Below are positions 12,001 through 20,653 of a stretch of 64,000 bases of DNA, piece after piece. The position numbers and the translations under genes are program-made. Numbering within the stretch: position 1 is the first letter of the stretch; every line of letters begins with the position of its first letter. Source of the stretch: Brachyspira aalborgi. Its GTDB lineage: Bacteria; Spirochaetota; Brachyspiria; Brachyspirales; Brachyspiraceae. Location of the stretch: contig NZ_SAXU01000001.1 in assembly GCF_008016455.1 (NCBI RefSeq), positions 1 through 64,000 of the forward strand, read 5' to 3'. Under the pieces are notes generated by a model. That model was not told the DNA's origin. It did not search any database and saw nothing but the letters and a program-made list of their open reading frames with translations.

Positions 12001-12731
12001 AATTTTCCGTTTGTCTGTATGGCAAGAAGTATTTCATGAGCCTTTGCATCCTCTTTTAATACATAATGGACATCGTTTGTAATAACCATTTCTATATTGT
12101 GATTTTTTGCCAATTTATATAATTCGCTGTTAAGATGTTTTTCTTCGGGAATTCCATGGTCTTGAAGTTCTAAATAAAAATCTTCTCCAAATATAGATTT
12201 ATAATATTCGGCTAATTGAGAAGCTTGTTTATTATCTCCTTTTCTTATTGCTATAGGAATTTCGCCTCCCATACAGGCGCTTAAACATATTAAACCTTTA
12301 TGATATTTTTCAATTAATTGATGGTCTACTCTAGGTCTATAATAAAATCCTTCTGTATATCCATGCGTTACCAATTTACATAAATTATCGTATCCTTCTT
12401 TATCTTTAGCAAGTGCAATTAAATGCATAGCGCTCTTTTCTTCAGAACCTTCAACTTTTTTATCGAATCTAGTTTTTGGTGCTACATATAATTCGCAGCC
12501 TATAATTGGAATTATGCCTTTATCTTTCGCTTCTGAAAAGAATTCCATAACGCCAAACATATTTCCATGGTCGGTTATTGCTATTGCGGGCATATTCAAT
12601 TCTTTAGCTCTGTCTATTAAACCTGGAATAAGCATTTTCTTTTTATCTCTTTTTGAATATAACGATTTTATACGAGACGCTCCGTCAAGTATTGAATATT
12701 GCGTATGAACATGTAAATGAACAAATGACAT
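9081..12731 (-). CDS. dnaE: DNA polymerase III alpha subunit
   Basis: 1216 residues, the replicative polymerase of the PolC/DnaE family (DnaE type). The N-terminal PHP domain starts FVHLHVHTQYSILDG with its metal-binding histidines. The catalytic palm has PDIDVDF near residue 400 and GPGRGSAAGS before it. The QESQGVLIYQEQIM and GFNKSHSVCYA regions are also typical. The C-terminus includes an OB-like region and a short tail. It lacks the 3'-5' exonuclease domain of PolC, so proofreading would come from a separate subunit. AAAGGGG precedes the ATG. A Lys/Asn-rich linker around 1080-1130 is unusual but fits the AT bias. Confidence 0.97.
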   Translation of the reverse strand: MSFVHLHVHTQYSILDGASRIKSLYSKRDKKKMLIPGLIDRAKELNMPAIAITDHGNMFGVMEFFSEAKDKGIIPIIGCELYVAPKTRFDKKVEGSEEKSAMHLIALAKDKEGYDNLCKLVTHGYTEGFYYRPRVDHQLIEKYHKGLICLSACMGGEIPIAIRKGDNKQASQLAEYYKSIFGEDFYLELQDHGIPEEKHLNSELYKLAKNHNIEMVITNDVHYVLKEDAKAHEILLAIQTNGKLSDARRYKFPSNDFHLKSEEEMMKSFAKLPKAFENTVKIAEQCKDLNIMTKNYYMPSYDIPKGETETTVLKKLCLEGLNKYYNNEIPKEALERLEMELAVISKMGFEGYFLIVQDFINYARNNDIAVGPGRGSAAGSIVAFSIGITKVNPLDYDLLFERFLNPERKSMPDIDVDFQDDKRDLVIEYVKEKYGNDNVAQIATFGTLGGRSVIRDVCRVMGFELSLSDKLAKNIPNNIRLADVYDDPECADFRREIDSNRELKNMYDIAVRLDGLIRNVGLHAAGVIISSKAIMDCVPIYQDSKTKTRACQYEMNYVENAGLIKMDFLGIKNLRLIKDAVADIKNRYGIEIDIDKIPFDDQEVYKIFRKADTAGIFQFESSGMRHMLLNIKPTEFADLVSSVALFRPGPLNSGMDKDYADRKNKRKNIVYKHPDLKPILQESQGVLIYQEQIMAISRVIGGFTAAEADDLRKAMGKKIVEKMNSMETKFIEGGLKKGYDKELLKYLFDTMKGFAEYGFNKSHSVCYALVAYQEAYIKAHYPMEYYVALLNTTIEDVEKISSYLNEIKQKSIGIITASISESKALFSQKDGKIVYGLHAVKGVGYQAALAIEEERERNGEYKSLEDFAKRVDVRLVNRRVYETLIKCGAFSEFGHTENSLLSSLDSIMGYASNYQRDTLAGQTMLFDSVSSEDTGIASLTIENMLEYSNSILMENEKEVLGFSLRYHPFTRYINRIDYKYFNNLLELDKLKDRYEFSIPAVIIKVGEYMTKKNTPMLTLNVIDLFTESVFYITDKNQTDKYRDILNEEMAVLIKGRREKSRFNDRIYNNIIEIKELDSYLENKNLKEVKRTVKTNDFENIAKTKSIKVENKDSESHFKNKEIKTKEANNNFIKNSNSDKKQLSLYMNKNIFDDMDLLCLQNAISSNPGDYTIFLKLKSESGMEIFKIGENYKVEPNARFFNEAKSSLRSLIEIEYA

Positions 12732-12911
12732 AAAAACCCCTTTTTAGTTATTTATATTTTATACTGAATTATGTTAAATAGCAAGTTTAAAATATATTAT
12801 TGTTAGTTAATTATCTTAAATACACTATATTCATTTACGGTATTTTTATAGATAAAATTAATATAGTTTATATAAAACAAATTATTAAATTTTTAATTCA
12901 TAATAAAAATA

Positions 12912-12939
12912 TTGAAAAAATAAAAAAAATTGTTATAAT
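12912..12939 (+). promoter_or_regulatory. Sigma70-type promoter of the cheX operon
   Basis: TTGAAA (12912-12917), 16-base spacer, TATAAT (12934-12939), about 60 bases before the cheX ATG in the divergent dnaE-cheX gap. The long AT-rich leader has a good GAGAAGGA ribosome site at its end. Confidence 0.5.
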
Positions 12940-13001
12940 ATAAATAGATATTACGATACTATTAATATTATCATAAAAAGTAAGAGAGAAGGAAATAATA
13001 T

Positions 13002-13502
13002 ATGACTACAAATACCATAAAATTTATGGATGTGAGATTTATAAATCCTTTCATAGTTTCTTTAGTTTCAATATTTAAAGAAATGGCGGGAATAACTATG
13101 GAAAAAGGAACTTTAGTAAAAGGACAGGGAAGAAAACTCTTTTCAGGTTATGGCGTAGCTATAGGAATAGTAGGAGATGTAAACGGACAGGTTTTATACG
13201 AATTCCCAGAAAATTTTTCACAACTTCTAACGGAAAATCTTACCGAAAAAAAGCGTTCAGAATACGATTCTGAAGAAGAATTTGAAGATATGATGAGAAG
13301 CGTTATTAATGAAATAGGAAATACTATAAGCGGACTTGCAATAACAAAATTATCGGAAGAAGGAATAAGTTGCGATATTACTCCTCCTATATTATATTTC
13401 GGAAAAGAGATTCAAATTATACCGAAAAATCTAAAAACTATTATTATTCCTTTTCAATCAAATATAGGATTCGTCAGCGTTAATATAGCGATGGATATTT
13501 AA
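13002..13502 (+). CDS. cheX: CheX-type chemotaxis phosphatase
   Basis: 166 residues. The CheC/CheX/FliY signature E-x2-N is seen in EIGNTISG (around residues 105-112), within the helix that inserts into the CheY active site. Only one such motif is present, as in dimeric CheX. CheX dephosphorylates CheY-P and ends the motor-switching signal in spirochaetes. No signal peptide or membrane segment. It is the first gene of a cluster that continues with an envelope amidase, 23 bases downstream, although that neighbour is not a chemotaxis gene. Confidence 0.8.
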   Translation: MTTNTIKFMDVRFINPFIVSLVSIFKEMAGITMEKGTLVKGQGRKLFSGYGVAIGIVGDVNGQVLYEFPENFSQLLTENLTEKKRSEYDSEEEFEDMMRSVINEIGNTISGLAITKLSEEGISCDITPPILYFGKEIQIIPKNLKTIIIPFQSNIGFVSVNIAMDI

Positions 13503-13525
13503 TTTATAAATAATTTTTTTATTAA

Positions 13526-14248
13526 ATGAAAAACATCGTTCTTTGCTTATTTATATCTATATCTATAGATTTAATCGCTTGTAATAATGATAAAAATGAA
13601 ATAAACGAAAATATTTCAAATTCGGAAAAATCAAAACTTAAAGAATTAGAAATAAATAATAAATACAAAATAGAACCAAACGATTTGAGATTAAATTTAT
13701 TAAGAGAATATACAAAAAAACATTATGGAGAAGCTTGTGTATATTTAAATAATCCTCAAATAATAGTGATTCATTCTACAGAAATAGAAAATCTTGAAAT
13801 AGTTGTTAATATATTTAAAAACGATTTATTGATTGGCAGAACGGATATTGAGCTTGGAGGCGAAGTTAATGTTGGAACACATTTTATAATTGACACAAAT
13901 GGAGAGATATATTCAAATACGCCTTTAGATTATATAGCGAGACATACGATTGGTTTTAATTATACGGCTATAAGCGTAGAAAATATAGGATTTGCAGACA
14001 ATTTAACCGAAGAACAATTTAATTCAAATATTAAACTAATTAAATATTTAAAAAATAAATATAATAGTATAAAATATATTATCGGGCATTATGAATATAA
14101 TAATAATTCTTTACCGCATTTTAATTTATATAAAGAATTGGATATTAATTATATTCATACAATAAAAATTGACCCTGGAACAAATTTTATGAATAGAATT
14201 AGGAATAAATTATATAATTATGGAAATTCTGATAATTTATTTAATTGA
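13526..14248 (+). CDS. N-acetylmuramoyl-L-alanine amidase lipoprotein (Amidase_2 fold)
   Basis: 240 residues with a short signal peptide ending IDLIAC, a lipobox giving a lipidated Cys at about residue 19. The mature part matches T7-lysozyme/AmpD zinc amidases: IVIHST (first zinc His), GTHFIIDTNG (catalytic strand), ARHTIGFN and IGHYEYN with further histidines. It would cut the amide bond between MurNAc and the stem peptide in the periplasm, for recycling or remodelling. Its 3' end overlaps the next gene by 29 bases. No strong Shine-Dalgarno precedes the ATG, so it may be translated at low level. Confidence 0.75.
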   Translation: MKNIVLCLFISISIDLIACNNDKNEINENISNSEKSKLKELEINNKYKIEPNDLRLNLLREYTKKHYGEACVYLNNPQIIVIHSTEIENLEIVVNIFKNDLLIGRTDIELGGEVNVGTHFIIDTNGEIYSNTPLDYIARHTIGFNYTAISVENIGFADNLTEEQFNSNIKLIKYLKNKYNSIKYIIGHYEYNNNSLPHFNLYKELDINYIHTIKIDPGTNFMNRIRNKLYNYGNSDNLFN

Positions 14249-15596
14249 AATATTAATTATAATGATTTTTATAATGCTTTCCGCTCTTTTTTCGGGAAGC
14301 GAAACGGCATACACAACTATAGACGAAGTGACTTTAATGCGTCTTGTAAGAGAGAAAAAAATTAAAGAAGAAGACATGAAATATTGGGCTAAATCAAGCT
14401 CAATGATACCGACATTACTCGTTGGAAACAATATAGTCAATATTACGGCAAGTTCTATCGCTACTGTTTTAGCCATAAGAATAGCTCAAGCTCTGCCAAA
14501 TTTTTCTGAAAATATTATGGTTACAATATCAACCGCTACTATAACCGTTCTTATTATAATATTCGGAGAAATTCTACCAAAAGTATTAATGAGAGTAAAC
14601 GCCGAAAAAACTATTCCTTATCTTTTATATTTTATGAAAATATGCCATTTGATTTTTAAGCCGATAACTTTTTTAATGGATAAAATAACTACTTTTATAA
14701 TGAATTATTTAGTTCCAAAAAAATTGAGAAATCCTGAAAAAAGAAGCGCTCTTGCAAGTATGGACGATATTGCCACAATAATAGATATGGGACATAAAGA
14801 AGGAATTATTAAAGAATCGACTCATGAATTATTAACGGGAGTAATTGATTTTAGAAGTAAAACCGTAGAAGATATAATGACGCCAAGAGTAGATATGGTT
14901 TGCATAGAAGCTGAAACCGATATAAACGATATAATTCAACTTACTGTAGAAACGGGACTTTCAAGATTTCCCGTATATGAAGAGACTATAGACCATATAA
15001 TCGGAATATTTCATACTCGCTCGTTATTTAAAGATTATTTAAAATCGAATAAAAATACAAAAACAAAAAATAAAGCGATTGATTATATAATGCTTCCTTA
15101 TTTTATTCCCGAAACAAAAACTATAAGCAGTTTATTTAACGATATGCAAAAAAAGAAATTGCAAATGGCTATAACGATTGACGAATACGGCGGAACTTCA
15201 GGGCTTGTAACTATGGAAGATATAGTAGAAGAGATTATGGGCGATATAGAAGACGAAAGCGATAAAAAAGAAGAAGATTTAATTAAATTTAAAGGCAAAA
15301 GAATAATAGTAAACGGCACGGCTTCAATAGAAGATATTAACGAAGTTTTAAATTGGAATATTGAAGAACATGAAGAATATCAAACTATAGCGGGTTATGT
15401 TATTGACAAATTAGACCATATTCCCGAAACTAACGAAAGATTAATATTAAACGGTTATAGAATAAGAATAATGAAAATTGAAGACAGAAGAATAATAGAA
15501 ATGGAATTTACGCCTATAAAAAATATAAGAATTATTGAAACAAACGAAGAAGAAATTAAAAACATAGCAAACGAAAACAAAGAGGATAATATATAG
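14220..15596 (+). CDS. CNNM/CorC-type membrane transporter protein (DUF21-CBS-CorC_HlyC)
   Basis: 458 residues in the classic order. The DUF21/CNNM membrane domain (about 1-170, four hydrophobic segments) opens with ALFSGSETAYT. Then come two CBS domains (VEDIMTPRVDMV; MAITIDEYGGTSGLVTMEDI) and a C-terminal CorC_HlyC domain from about 370. The family is linked to Mg2+/Co2+ efflux and is often mislabelled haemolysin. It starts inside the amidase gene and shares its last base with the next gene, so these genes are translationally coupled. A second CorC-like gene without DUF21 is at 57382-58200. Confidence 0.88.
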   Translation: MEILIIYLIEILIIMIFIMLSALFSGSETAYTTIDEVTLMRLVREKKIKEEDMKYWAKSSSMIPTLLVGNNIVNITASSIATVLAIRIAQALPNFSENIMVTISTATITVLIIIFGEILPKVLMRVNAEKTIPYLLYFMKICHLIFKPITFLMDKITTFIMNYLVPKKLRNPEKRSALASMDDIATIIDMGHKEGIIKESTHELLTGVIDFRSKTVEDIMTPRVDMVCIEAETDINDIIQLTVETGLSRFPVYEETIDHIIGIFHTRSLFKDYLKSNKNTKTKNKAIDYIMLPYFIPETKTISSLFNDMQKKKLQMAITIDEYGGTSGLVTMEDIVEEIMGDIEDESDKKEEDLIKFKGKRIIVNGTASIEDINEVLNWNIEEHEEYQTIAGYVIDKLDHIPETNERLILNGYRIRIMKIEDRRIIEMEFTPIKNIRIIETNEEEIKNIANENKEDNI

Positions 15597-16717
15597 TGAA
15601 GTTTAAATATATATTATTAATTTTATTTATAATATCTTTATTTAATTCATGCGATAAAAATAATATTTCTAAAAAAGAAGAAGTTAAATCTGCAAAGCTC
15701 GTTTTTGTAGGCGATATAATGACTCATCCAAATATAGTAAAATCGTTTGAAAATAAAGATATTCTTTTTGATTTGAAAGATTATTTAAAAGGCGATATTG
15801 TATTTGCAAATTTAGAATTTACTGTCGATACAAATAAACCGCCAATGCCTTATCCTGAATTTAACGGTTCAATAGAATATTTAAGATATTTTTTTAATTA
15901 TTTTAATTTATTTTCTGTGGCAAATAATCATGCATACGACCAAGGAGCGCAAGCCGAAGCCGAAACTATAGCTGAAATTGAAAGAAATAATAAATTAATA
16001 ATTGGAGGCTCTACGAATAGTAAAGATATAAAACCTTTGATAACCAATATTAATAATATTCCGATTTTTCTATCCGCTTATACAATGCTTGATAACGGAA
16101 TAAGTTATAGAAGCAATGAAAACGGATATTTTTATTTTATGAATTTTTTTCCTAAAAAAGAAGATTTAATTGAAAAAATAAAAGACGATTTAAAATTAGC
16201 GACTAATAACGAATTAAAAATTATATCTCTTCATTTTGGTTTGGAATATACTACAAAACCCGAAGAAAAAACTATAGAAATTGCAAGAGATTTAATAGAA
16301 AACGGAGTCGATATAATAATAGGACATCATCCTCATGTTCCAAGATGTTCTGAAATATACGAAGGAACAAATCATAAAGGAATAATAATATATTCGCTTG
16401 GAAATTTTATATCGAGCCATAAAGGACGATTCCCATATTTGGACATTGGAACGATTTTATCTTTGGAAATAAAAGAAAATAAAGAAATTAATTTTGAATT
16501 TATGCCGACTTATTACGCTTTCTTTTATAAAAATAAATTAAGTAAAAATGATTTTGATTTTATAATTAAACCGATAAAAGAAAATCCCGATATTGAAATG
16601 CCGAAACTCAAAACAAATTATATTTATAGCAATTACGATACAAACGCGATAAAAAACGGTTATAAATTGATAAATGAATTTTATAGTAATTTGACGAATA
16701 ATAATATTTCATTATGA
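15596..16717 (+). CDS. CapA-family lipoprotein (poly-gamma-glutamate capsule-type metallophosphatase fold)
   Basis: 373 residues. Signal peptide with lipobox FNSC (Cys near residue 19). The body has CapA/PGA_cap motifs: VFVGDIMTHPNI, FANLEFT, NNHAYDQGA and IGHHPHVPR, the metal-binding Asp/His/Asn set of calcineurin-like folds. Classical CapA supports poly-gamma-glutamate synthesis or export, but many bacteria without PGA carry it, so the substrate is open. It starts at GTG overlapping the previous stop by one base (TAGTG). It is the last gene of the cheX-amidase-corC cluster, which suggests an envelope role. Confidence 0.82.
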   Translation: MKFKYILLILFIISLFNSCDKNNISKKEEVKSAKLVFVGDIMTHPNIVKSFENKDILFDLKDYLKGDIVFANLEFTVDTNKPPMPYPEFNGSIEYLRYFFNYFNLFSVANNHAYDQGAQAEAETIAEIERNNKLIIGGSTNSKDIKPLITNINNIPIFLSAYTMLDNGISYRSNENGYFYFMNFFPKKEDLIEKIKDDLKLATNNELKIISLHFGLEYTTKPEEKTIEIARDLIENGVDIIIGHHPHVPRCSEIYEGTNHKGIIIYSLGNFISSHKGRFPYLDIGTILSLEIKENKEINFEFMPTYYAFFYKNKLSKNDFDFIIKPIKENPDIEMPKLKTNYIYSNYDTNAIKNGYKLINEFYSNLTNNNISL

Positions 16718-16872
16718 CGCTTTATTAAAATTATCTATTTTGTAAAATATTAAAATCATCTGTTGAATAATTTTTTATAATATAATTAGTAATGCCTTTA
16801 AAATAAGTTATTCATAAGATATAACTACAATAACATTTTTGAAGTATTCTACTAATTTTATAATTCTATATA

Positions 16873-16899
16873 TTGACTTTTTTATTAAGAAAATATAAA
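16873..16899 (+). promoter_or_regulatory. Candidate promoter for the small membrane protein gene
   Basis: TTGACT (16873-16878) and TATAAA (16894-16899) with a 15-base spacer, 33 bases before the start codon; AAGGA (16918-16922) follows as ribosome site. The spacer is short, so this is tentative. Confidence 0.35.
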
Positions 16900-16931
16900 T
16901 TAAATTATAATTAAAATTAAGGATAGATATA

Positions 16932-17306
16932 ATGGCAAAAGTGACAACTGAAGAAGAGCTTACAAATGCTATAAAAAATAATGAAGATACTATAGAAATA
17001 GAAGGCGACCTTTCTAAAAAAGCAATTAGAATTAAAGCCACAGGAAAAGTTGCATGGGTTGTAGCTATAGCGTCAACTATCGTAGCCGTAATAGGTATTT
17101 TACTTATTACAACTTCTGGCGGCAAAAATTTAATAGCATTAGGCTCTGGAACTGGAGCGGTATCTACTCTTGGAAGCAATACGACTATAGGCGCAATTAT
17201 TATAATCATAGCTATAGCAGGCGCTGGAATTGGAATTCTTAATAAATTGCGTAAATACAGAATAGAAAAAGTTTCAGAAAAACACATTATTTTGCATAAA
17301 AAATAA
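16932..17306 (+). CDS. Small membrane protein of unknown function
   Basis: 124 residues. The cytosolic N-terminal 40 residues are charged (EEELTNAIKNNEDTIEIEGD). Two hydrophobic segments follow, at about 40-62 and 85-105, and are separated by a Gly/Ser/Thr-rich stretch (TTSGGKNLIALGSGTGAVS). The C-terminus is basic. Good codon structure and an AAGGA site support a real gene. An opposite-strand open frame covers the same bases but lacks a ribosome site. I do not recognise the family. It stands alone between the CapA gene and the convergent GT2 gene. Confidence 0.65.
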   Translation: MAKVTTEEELTNAIKNNEDTIEIEGDLSKKAIRIKATGKVAWVVAIASTIVAVIGILLITTSGGKNLIALGSGTGAVSTLGSNTTIGAIIIIIAIAGAGIGILNKLRKYRIEKVSEKHIILHKK

Positions 17307-17461
17307 TTTATTTATAACTTTAATATTGAAAGATTACAATAAATTATTTGATAATCCTCAATATATTTTATCAAAATACTAAAAAATCAAAAGACAACTA
17401 TTAATCTATAACTTTATCGCTGAAACTCTTAACAATTCTCAAATAGCAACTCTCGTCTATA

Positions 17462-18367
17462 TCACTTAATCGAATTATATTTAAATCTTCTATTCTCGCT
17501 TAAAACTTTGCTTATAGCCTTCATTAAAAGCCCGATTGAAAAAGACAAAGCGGATAATATTATCAAACATATAGTTAATATCGCTGTCGGAAATCGCTCA
17601 ACTTTTAAAGTTTCAAAATATTCTATCGTTATTCCTATTCCTAAAAATAATCCAATCCCTAAAAATATTAAACTTATCGTATTAAAAAATAATAAAGGTT
17701 TTTCGGTAATTAATAAATAAATTATAGTGAAAAGTATTATAAATCCGTCCTTAAAAGTATTTAATTTTGAATGCGAACCTTCTGGACGCTTTATATATTT
17801 CGCTGAAACTTCGTCTATAGGCAAACGCATTTGCAAAGCGTATATTGTAAGCTCCGTTTCTATTTCAAAGCCTCTCGAATTTGCGGGAAAACTTTTAACA
17901 AATCTTTTTGAAAATATTCTATAACCGCTTAACATATCGTTAAATTTCTTTCCGAAAAGAAAATTAGCAAATCCCGTAAGCATCATATTTCCAAAAGAAT
18001 GTCCTTTTCTGTGAACGGTTTCATCGACAACTTCTCGAGATATATTAAGCATATCTAATTTATTTTCCGTAAAGTAATTAATAAAATTATTTATTTCGCT
18101 TAAATCGTATTGCATATCTGCATCAACCATAATATAAATATCTGAATCAATATCAGCGAACGCTCTTCTAATAACCTCGCCTTTTCCTTGATAAGAAACT
18201 TTATTTACTATCGCTCCCGTTTCTTTTGCAATATTATAAGAATTGTCAGAACTGTTATTATCGAAAACATATATTTCGCATTTTGGACAATATTTTTGAA
18301 TATCGCAAATAACTTGTTTAATTGTAAGCTCTTCATTATAGCAAGGAATAATAGCGGCTATTTTCAT
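17462..18367 (-). CDS. Family 2 glycosyltransferase (DPM1/GtrB-like) with C-terminal membrane anchor
   Basis: 301 residues. The GT-A domain has AAIIPCYNEELTI at the start, QGKGEVIRRAF, and VDADMQYD carrying the DxD-type metal-binding motif (about residue 80). It is followed by SGYRIFSKRF, typical of polyprenyl-phosphate sugar synthases. Two hydrophobic segments at about 215-240 and 252-280 anchor it. Such enzymes load a sugar onto undecaprenyl phosphate for use by GT-C enzymes outside. It overlaps the preceding large membrane protein by ATGA, so the two are coupled and probably form a donor-synthase/transferase pair. Confidence 0.87.
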   Translation of the reverse strand: MKIAAIIPCYNEELTIKQVICDIQKYCPKCEIYVFDNNSSDNSYNIAKETGAIVNKVSYQGKGEVIRRAFADIDSDIYIMVDADMQYDLSEINNFINYFTENKLDMLNISREVVDETVHRKGHSFGNMMLTGFANFLFGKKFNDMLSGYRIFSKRFVKSFPANSRGFEIETELTIYALQMRLPIDEVSAKYIKRPEGSHSKLNTFKDGFIILFTIIYLLITEKPLLFFNTISLIFLGIGLFLGIGITIEYFETLKVERFPTAILTICLIILSALSFSIGLLMKAISKVLSENRRFKYNSIK

Positions 18368-20394
18368 TTTTTCTCTCCTCGCAATTCTTTAATAAAAGTA
18401 AAAAACGATATTAGAGATATTATTGATATTGGATAAACGGGATAAATATATCTAATATCTACTACGGGAGTAAATGAAACTACAATAAATATTGTAGCAA
18501 TTGAAGAAAAAGAAACAGAGAACGAATAAATTAAAAGATTTGAATCAAATATTCTTTTTATAAAAATTAAAATAAAATTAATTATAAATATTATAAACGA
18601 TATAATAACGGGAAATATTATAGGAATATGAACCATCCTATTAAAAAGAAAATTATATATTTTTTCTCTTAATGGCGTGAAAGCAATTTTTTGCTCGTTG
18701 CTATTAAATCTATTGATTATAGATATATATGCGTTGTTAAATCCAATATCTAATCTTTGTATAGTATCGGAATTCATTAACCACCAACTTTTTTTATTTT
18801 TTATACAAAATTCTATAAAAAATCTATTAATATGTTTAATGTAGTTTATAGGATATTTAAAAATATATTTTATCCATACCTTTTTTAAATCGGACGATTT
18901 TATATTACTATTTTCAAATGGTTTATCTTTTGCCCAACCTGTAGAAAAATTATCAGCATTTAATGGATTGTCGTTATATGTTTTCTTTACATCTTCAAAA
19001 GTTTTACCATCTTCATACCATTCGTTTGGTATTAAAGAATCGTCATTCGCTGGAACAGAACAACCCGCTATTTGAAGTAAGAATAAATGGTTTGAGGCAT
19101 AATTACTATAAATTCCCCATATATGTGGGAATACTTTTACAATTCCGATTAAAATAATTGCCCATAACAACATTAGTATAACAAATGATTTTACATACTC
19201 TTTTATATTTTTTATTTGATTTGTTTTAAGGCATAAATAAGTAATTAAAATAAAAATAGGATAAATAGTAACGATAAAATTATGTCGCCATAAAAGCCCA
19301 AATAATAATATAATAGCGGTAAATATTTTCATGAATAATCTTATATATCTATTATTTATTGGTATTGATAATTGAAAAAATATTAAAGAATATAATAACC
19401 AAATAAACATTGAAGCTGTTGAATCTTTTACTTGAGAAAAATTTATAAAATATATATCTTTAATAAAAATTAATAAATAAATCAGAAGAACTTTTTTAGT
19501 TTTAAATCTATGATATAAAGAAATTATAATAAGAGCTAATCCTAAATAGAATAGAAATAAATTAATAAAAAATAAATAATAAGAATGAACTCCAAATATT
19601 TTATATAAAAAACGTAAAGTCAACGATATAATAACAGGATGCCAATTACTATAAGTATTTGCTATAGCTTTTACGATAATAGCATAGTTGTCCGAGAATT
19701 GAAAATATCCAGGAAATCCGAGCCAAAATTGAAATATAAATAATATTAATACAATAATACAATTTATAATAATAAATATTTTTTCATTTACGCTTAAAGG
19801 ATTAAAATATTCTTTTTTACCTATAATCTCTTTATAAAAATTTAAAAAATTTCCAAATGCATAATATATAAAAAATTTAATAATTAATATAAATATTAAT
19901 ATTACGCATATAATACTAATTAAATTATTTTTTACTTTCAAAATATAATTAATATTATCAATTTTTTCTTCACTAATCTCTTTTTTATCAGATATAAAAT
20001 TACCATAAGGACTTCCTTTATATTCCATTTCCGCATTTTCCATATAATCAGGCAAATTAGATAAATCAGGATAAACTCCATAAACATCACTATTTCTAAA
20101 AACTTTATCATAATAACGAATTCTAAAATGATGGACATAATTTGTAATATTTTCATTTGTAAGCAAATAATTTTTTATATTTTCTTCATCCAATTTTCCA
20201 TCAACGGTAAAATCTTCTATAATATTTTCTAAATCATATAAATTTAACATTCTTTCAATATTCAAATTAAAATCGGTTAAATAACCAACTCTATTTTTTG
20301 AGCCTAAAATTTGTAAAACTATTAAAGCGATAGAAATAATAATCACAAACGGAATATAAATTTTTAGAAATAAATTCTTATTTTTAGATATCAT
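18364..20394 (-). CDS. Large multi-pass membrane protein, probable GT-C-like glycosyltransferase
   Basis: 676 residues with about 11-13 hydrophobic segments. A periplasmic-type loop lies between the first and second segments (about 25-150), and another long loop near 430-540 contains GCSVPANDDSLIP and GWAKDKP. SNWHPVIISLTLR at around residue 240 and a following KD pair (FSQVKDSTASMF) recall DUF6020/GT-C membrane proteins, so a lipid-linked sugar transferase role is likely but not proven. AAGGAG is eight bases before the ATG. It is the first structural gene behind the repeat-containing leader ORF (20510-20623) and is coupled to the GT2 gene downstream. Confidence 0.65.
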   Translation of the reverse strand: MISKNKNLFLKIYIPFVIIISIALIVLQILGSKNRVGYLTDFNLNIERMLNLYDLENIIEDFTVDGKLDEENIKNYLLTNENITNYVHHFRIRYYDKVFRNSDVYGVYPDLSNLPDYMENAEMEYKGSPYGNFISDKKEISEEKIDNINYILKVKNNLISIICVILIFILIIKFFIYYAFGNFLNFYKEIIGKKEYFNPLSVNEKIFIIINCIIVLILFIFQFWLGFPGYFQFSDNYAIIVKAIANTYSNWHPVIISLTLRFLYKIFGVHSYYLFFINLFLFYLGLALIIISLYHRFKTKKVLLIYLLIFIKDIYFINFSQVKDSTASMFIWLLYSLIFFQLSIPINNRYIRLFMKIFTAIILLFGLLWRHNFIVTIYPIFILITYLCLKTNQIKNIKEYVKSFVILMLLWAIILIGIVKVFPHIWGIYSNYASNHLFLLQIAGCSVPANDDSLIPNEWYEDGKTFEDVKKTYNDNPLNADNFSTGWAKDKPFENSNIKSSDLKKVWIKYIFKYPINYIKHINRFFIEFCIKNKKSWWLMNSDTIQRLDIGFNNAYISIINRFNSNEQKIAFTPLREKIYNFLFNRMVHIPIIFPVIISFIIFIINFILIFIKRIFDSNLLIYSFSVSFSSIATIFIVVSFTPVVDIRYIYPVYPISIISLISFFTFIKELRGEKK

Positions 20395-20509
20395 AGAGTT
20401 ATCTCCTTAAAAGTTAATTTTTGTGAACGCAATAGAAAGCGTTTAAATGTTTCAAATAATTCTTTAGTTTTGCAATGAAAAAATCGCCGAAAAAATTTAT
20501 AATACGGCG

Positions 20510-20623
20510 TTAGTGTAGTGTAGTGTAGTGTAGTGTAGTGTAGTGTAGTGTAGTGTAGTGTAGTGTAGTGTAGTGTAGTGTAGTGTAGTGTAGTGTAGTG
20601 TAGTGTAGTGACAAACTAAACAT
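20510..20623 (-). CDS. Repeat-encoded leader ORF upstream of the membrane protein operon
   Basis: ATG at 20623 has TAGGA seven bases upstream and lies about 24 bases after the predicted transcription start. It reads MFSLS then LHYTT pentapeptide repeats through all 20 CACTA units, and stops (TAA) at the repeat edge: 37 residues. The next 120 bases are open in one frame (39 codons without a stop) and end in TGA overlapping the membrane protein ATG as ATGA. That frame joins the leader when the unit count is 19, 22 or 16. The leader could therefore switch translational coupling of the operon. Translation is inferred. Confidence 0.5.
   Translation of the reverse strand: MFSLSLHYTTLHYTTLHYTTLHYTTLHYTTLHYTTLH
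20511..20610 (+). repeat. Pentanucleotide tandem repeat TAGTG x20 (CACTA on the minus strand)
   Basis: Twenty perfect TAGTG units, 100 bp, between the promoter at 20654-20681 and the membrane protein gene starting at 20394. On the minus strand all frames through the repeat are open; on the plus strand TAG recurs. Confidence 0.97.
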
Positions 20624-20653
20624 ATAAAATTCCTACTAATTTTTAATGAATAA

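Noticed and set aside
16808-17287. 159-residue minus-strand ORF over the small membrane protein gene
   Set aside because: Hydrophobic shadow of an AT/Gly-rich gene; the plus-strand gene has a better start signal and codon pattern.
20511-20610. Tandem repeats (also at 4976 and 57207) as CRISPR
   Set aside because: The units are directly adjacent, 5 or 7 bp long, with no spacers and no cas genes.
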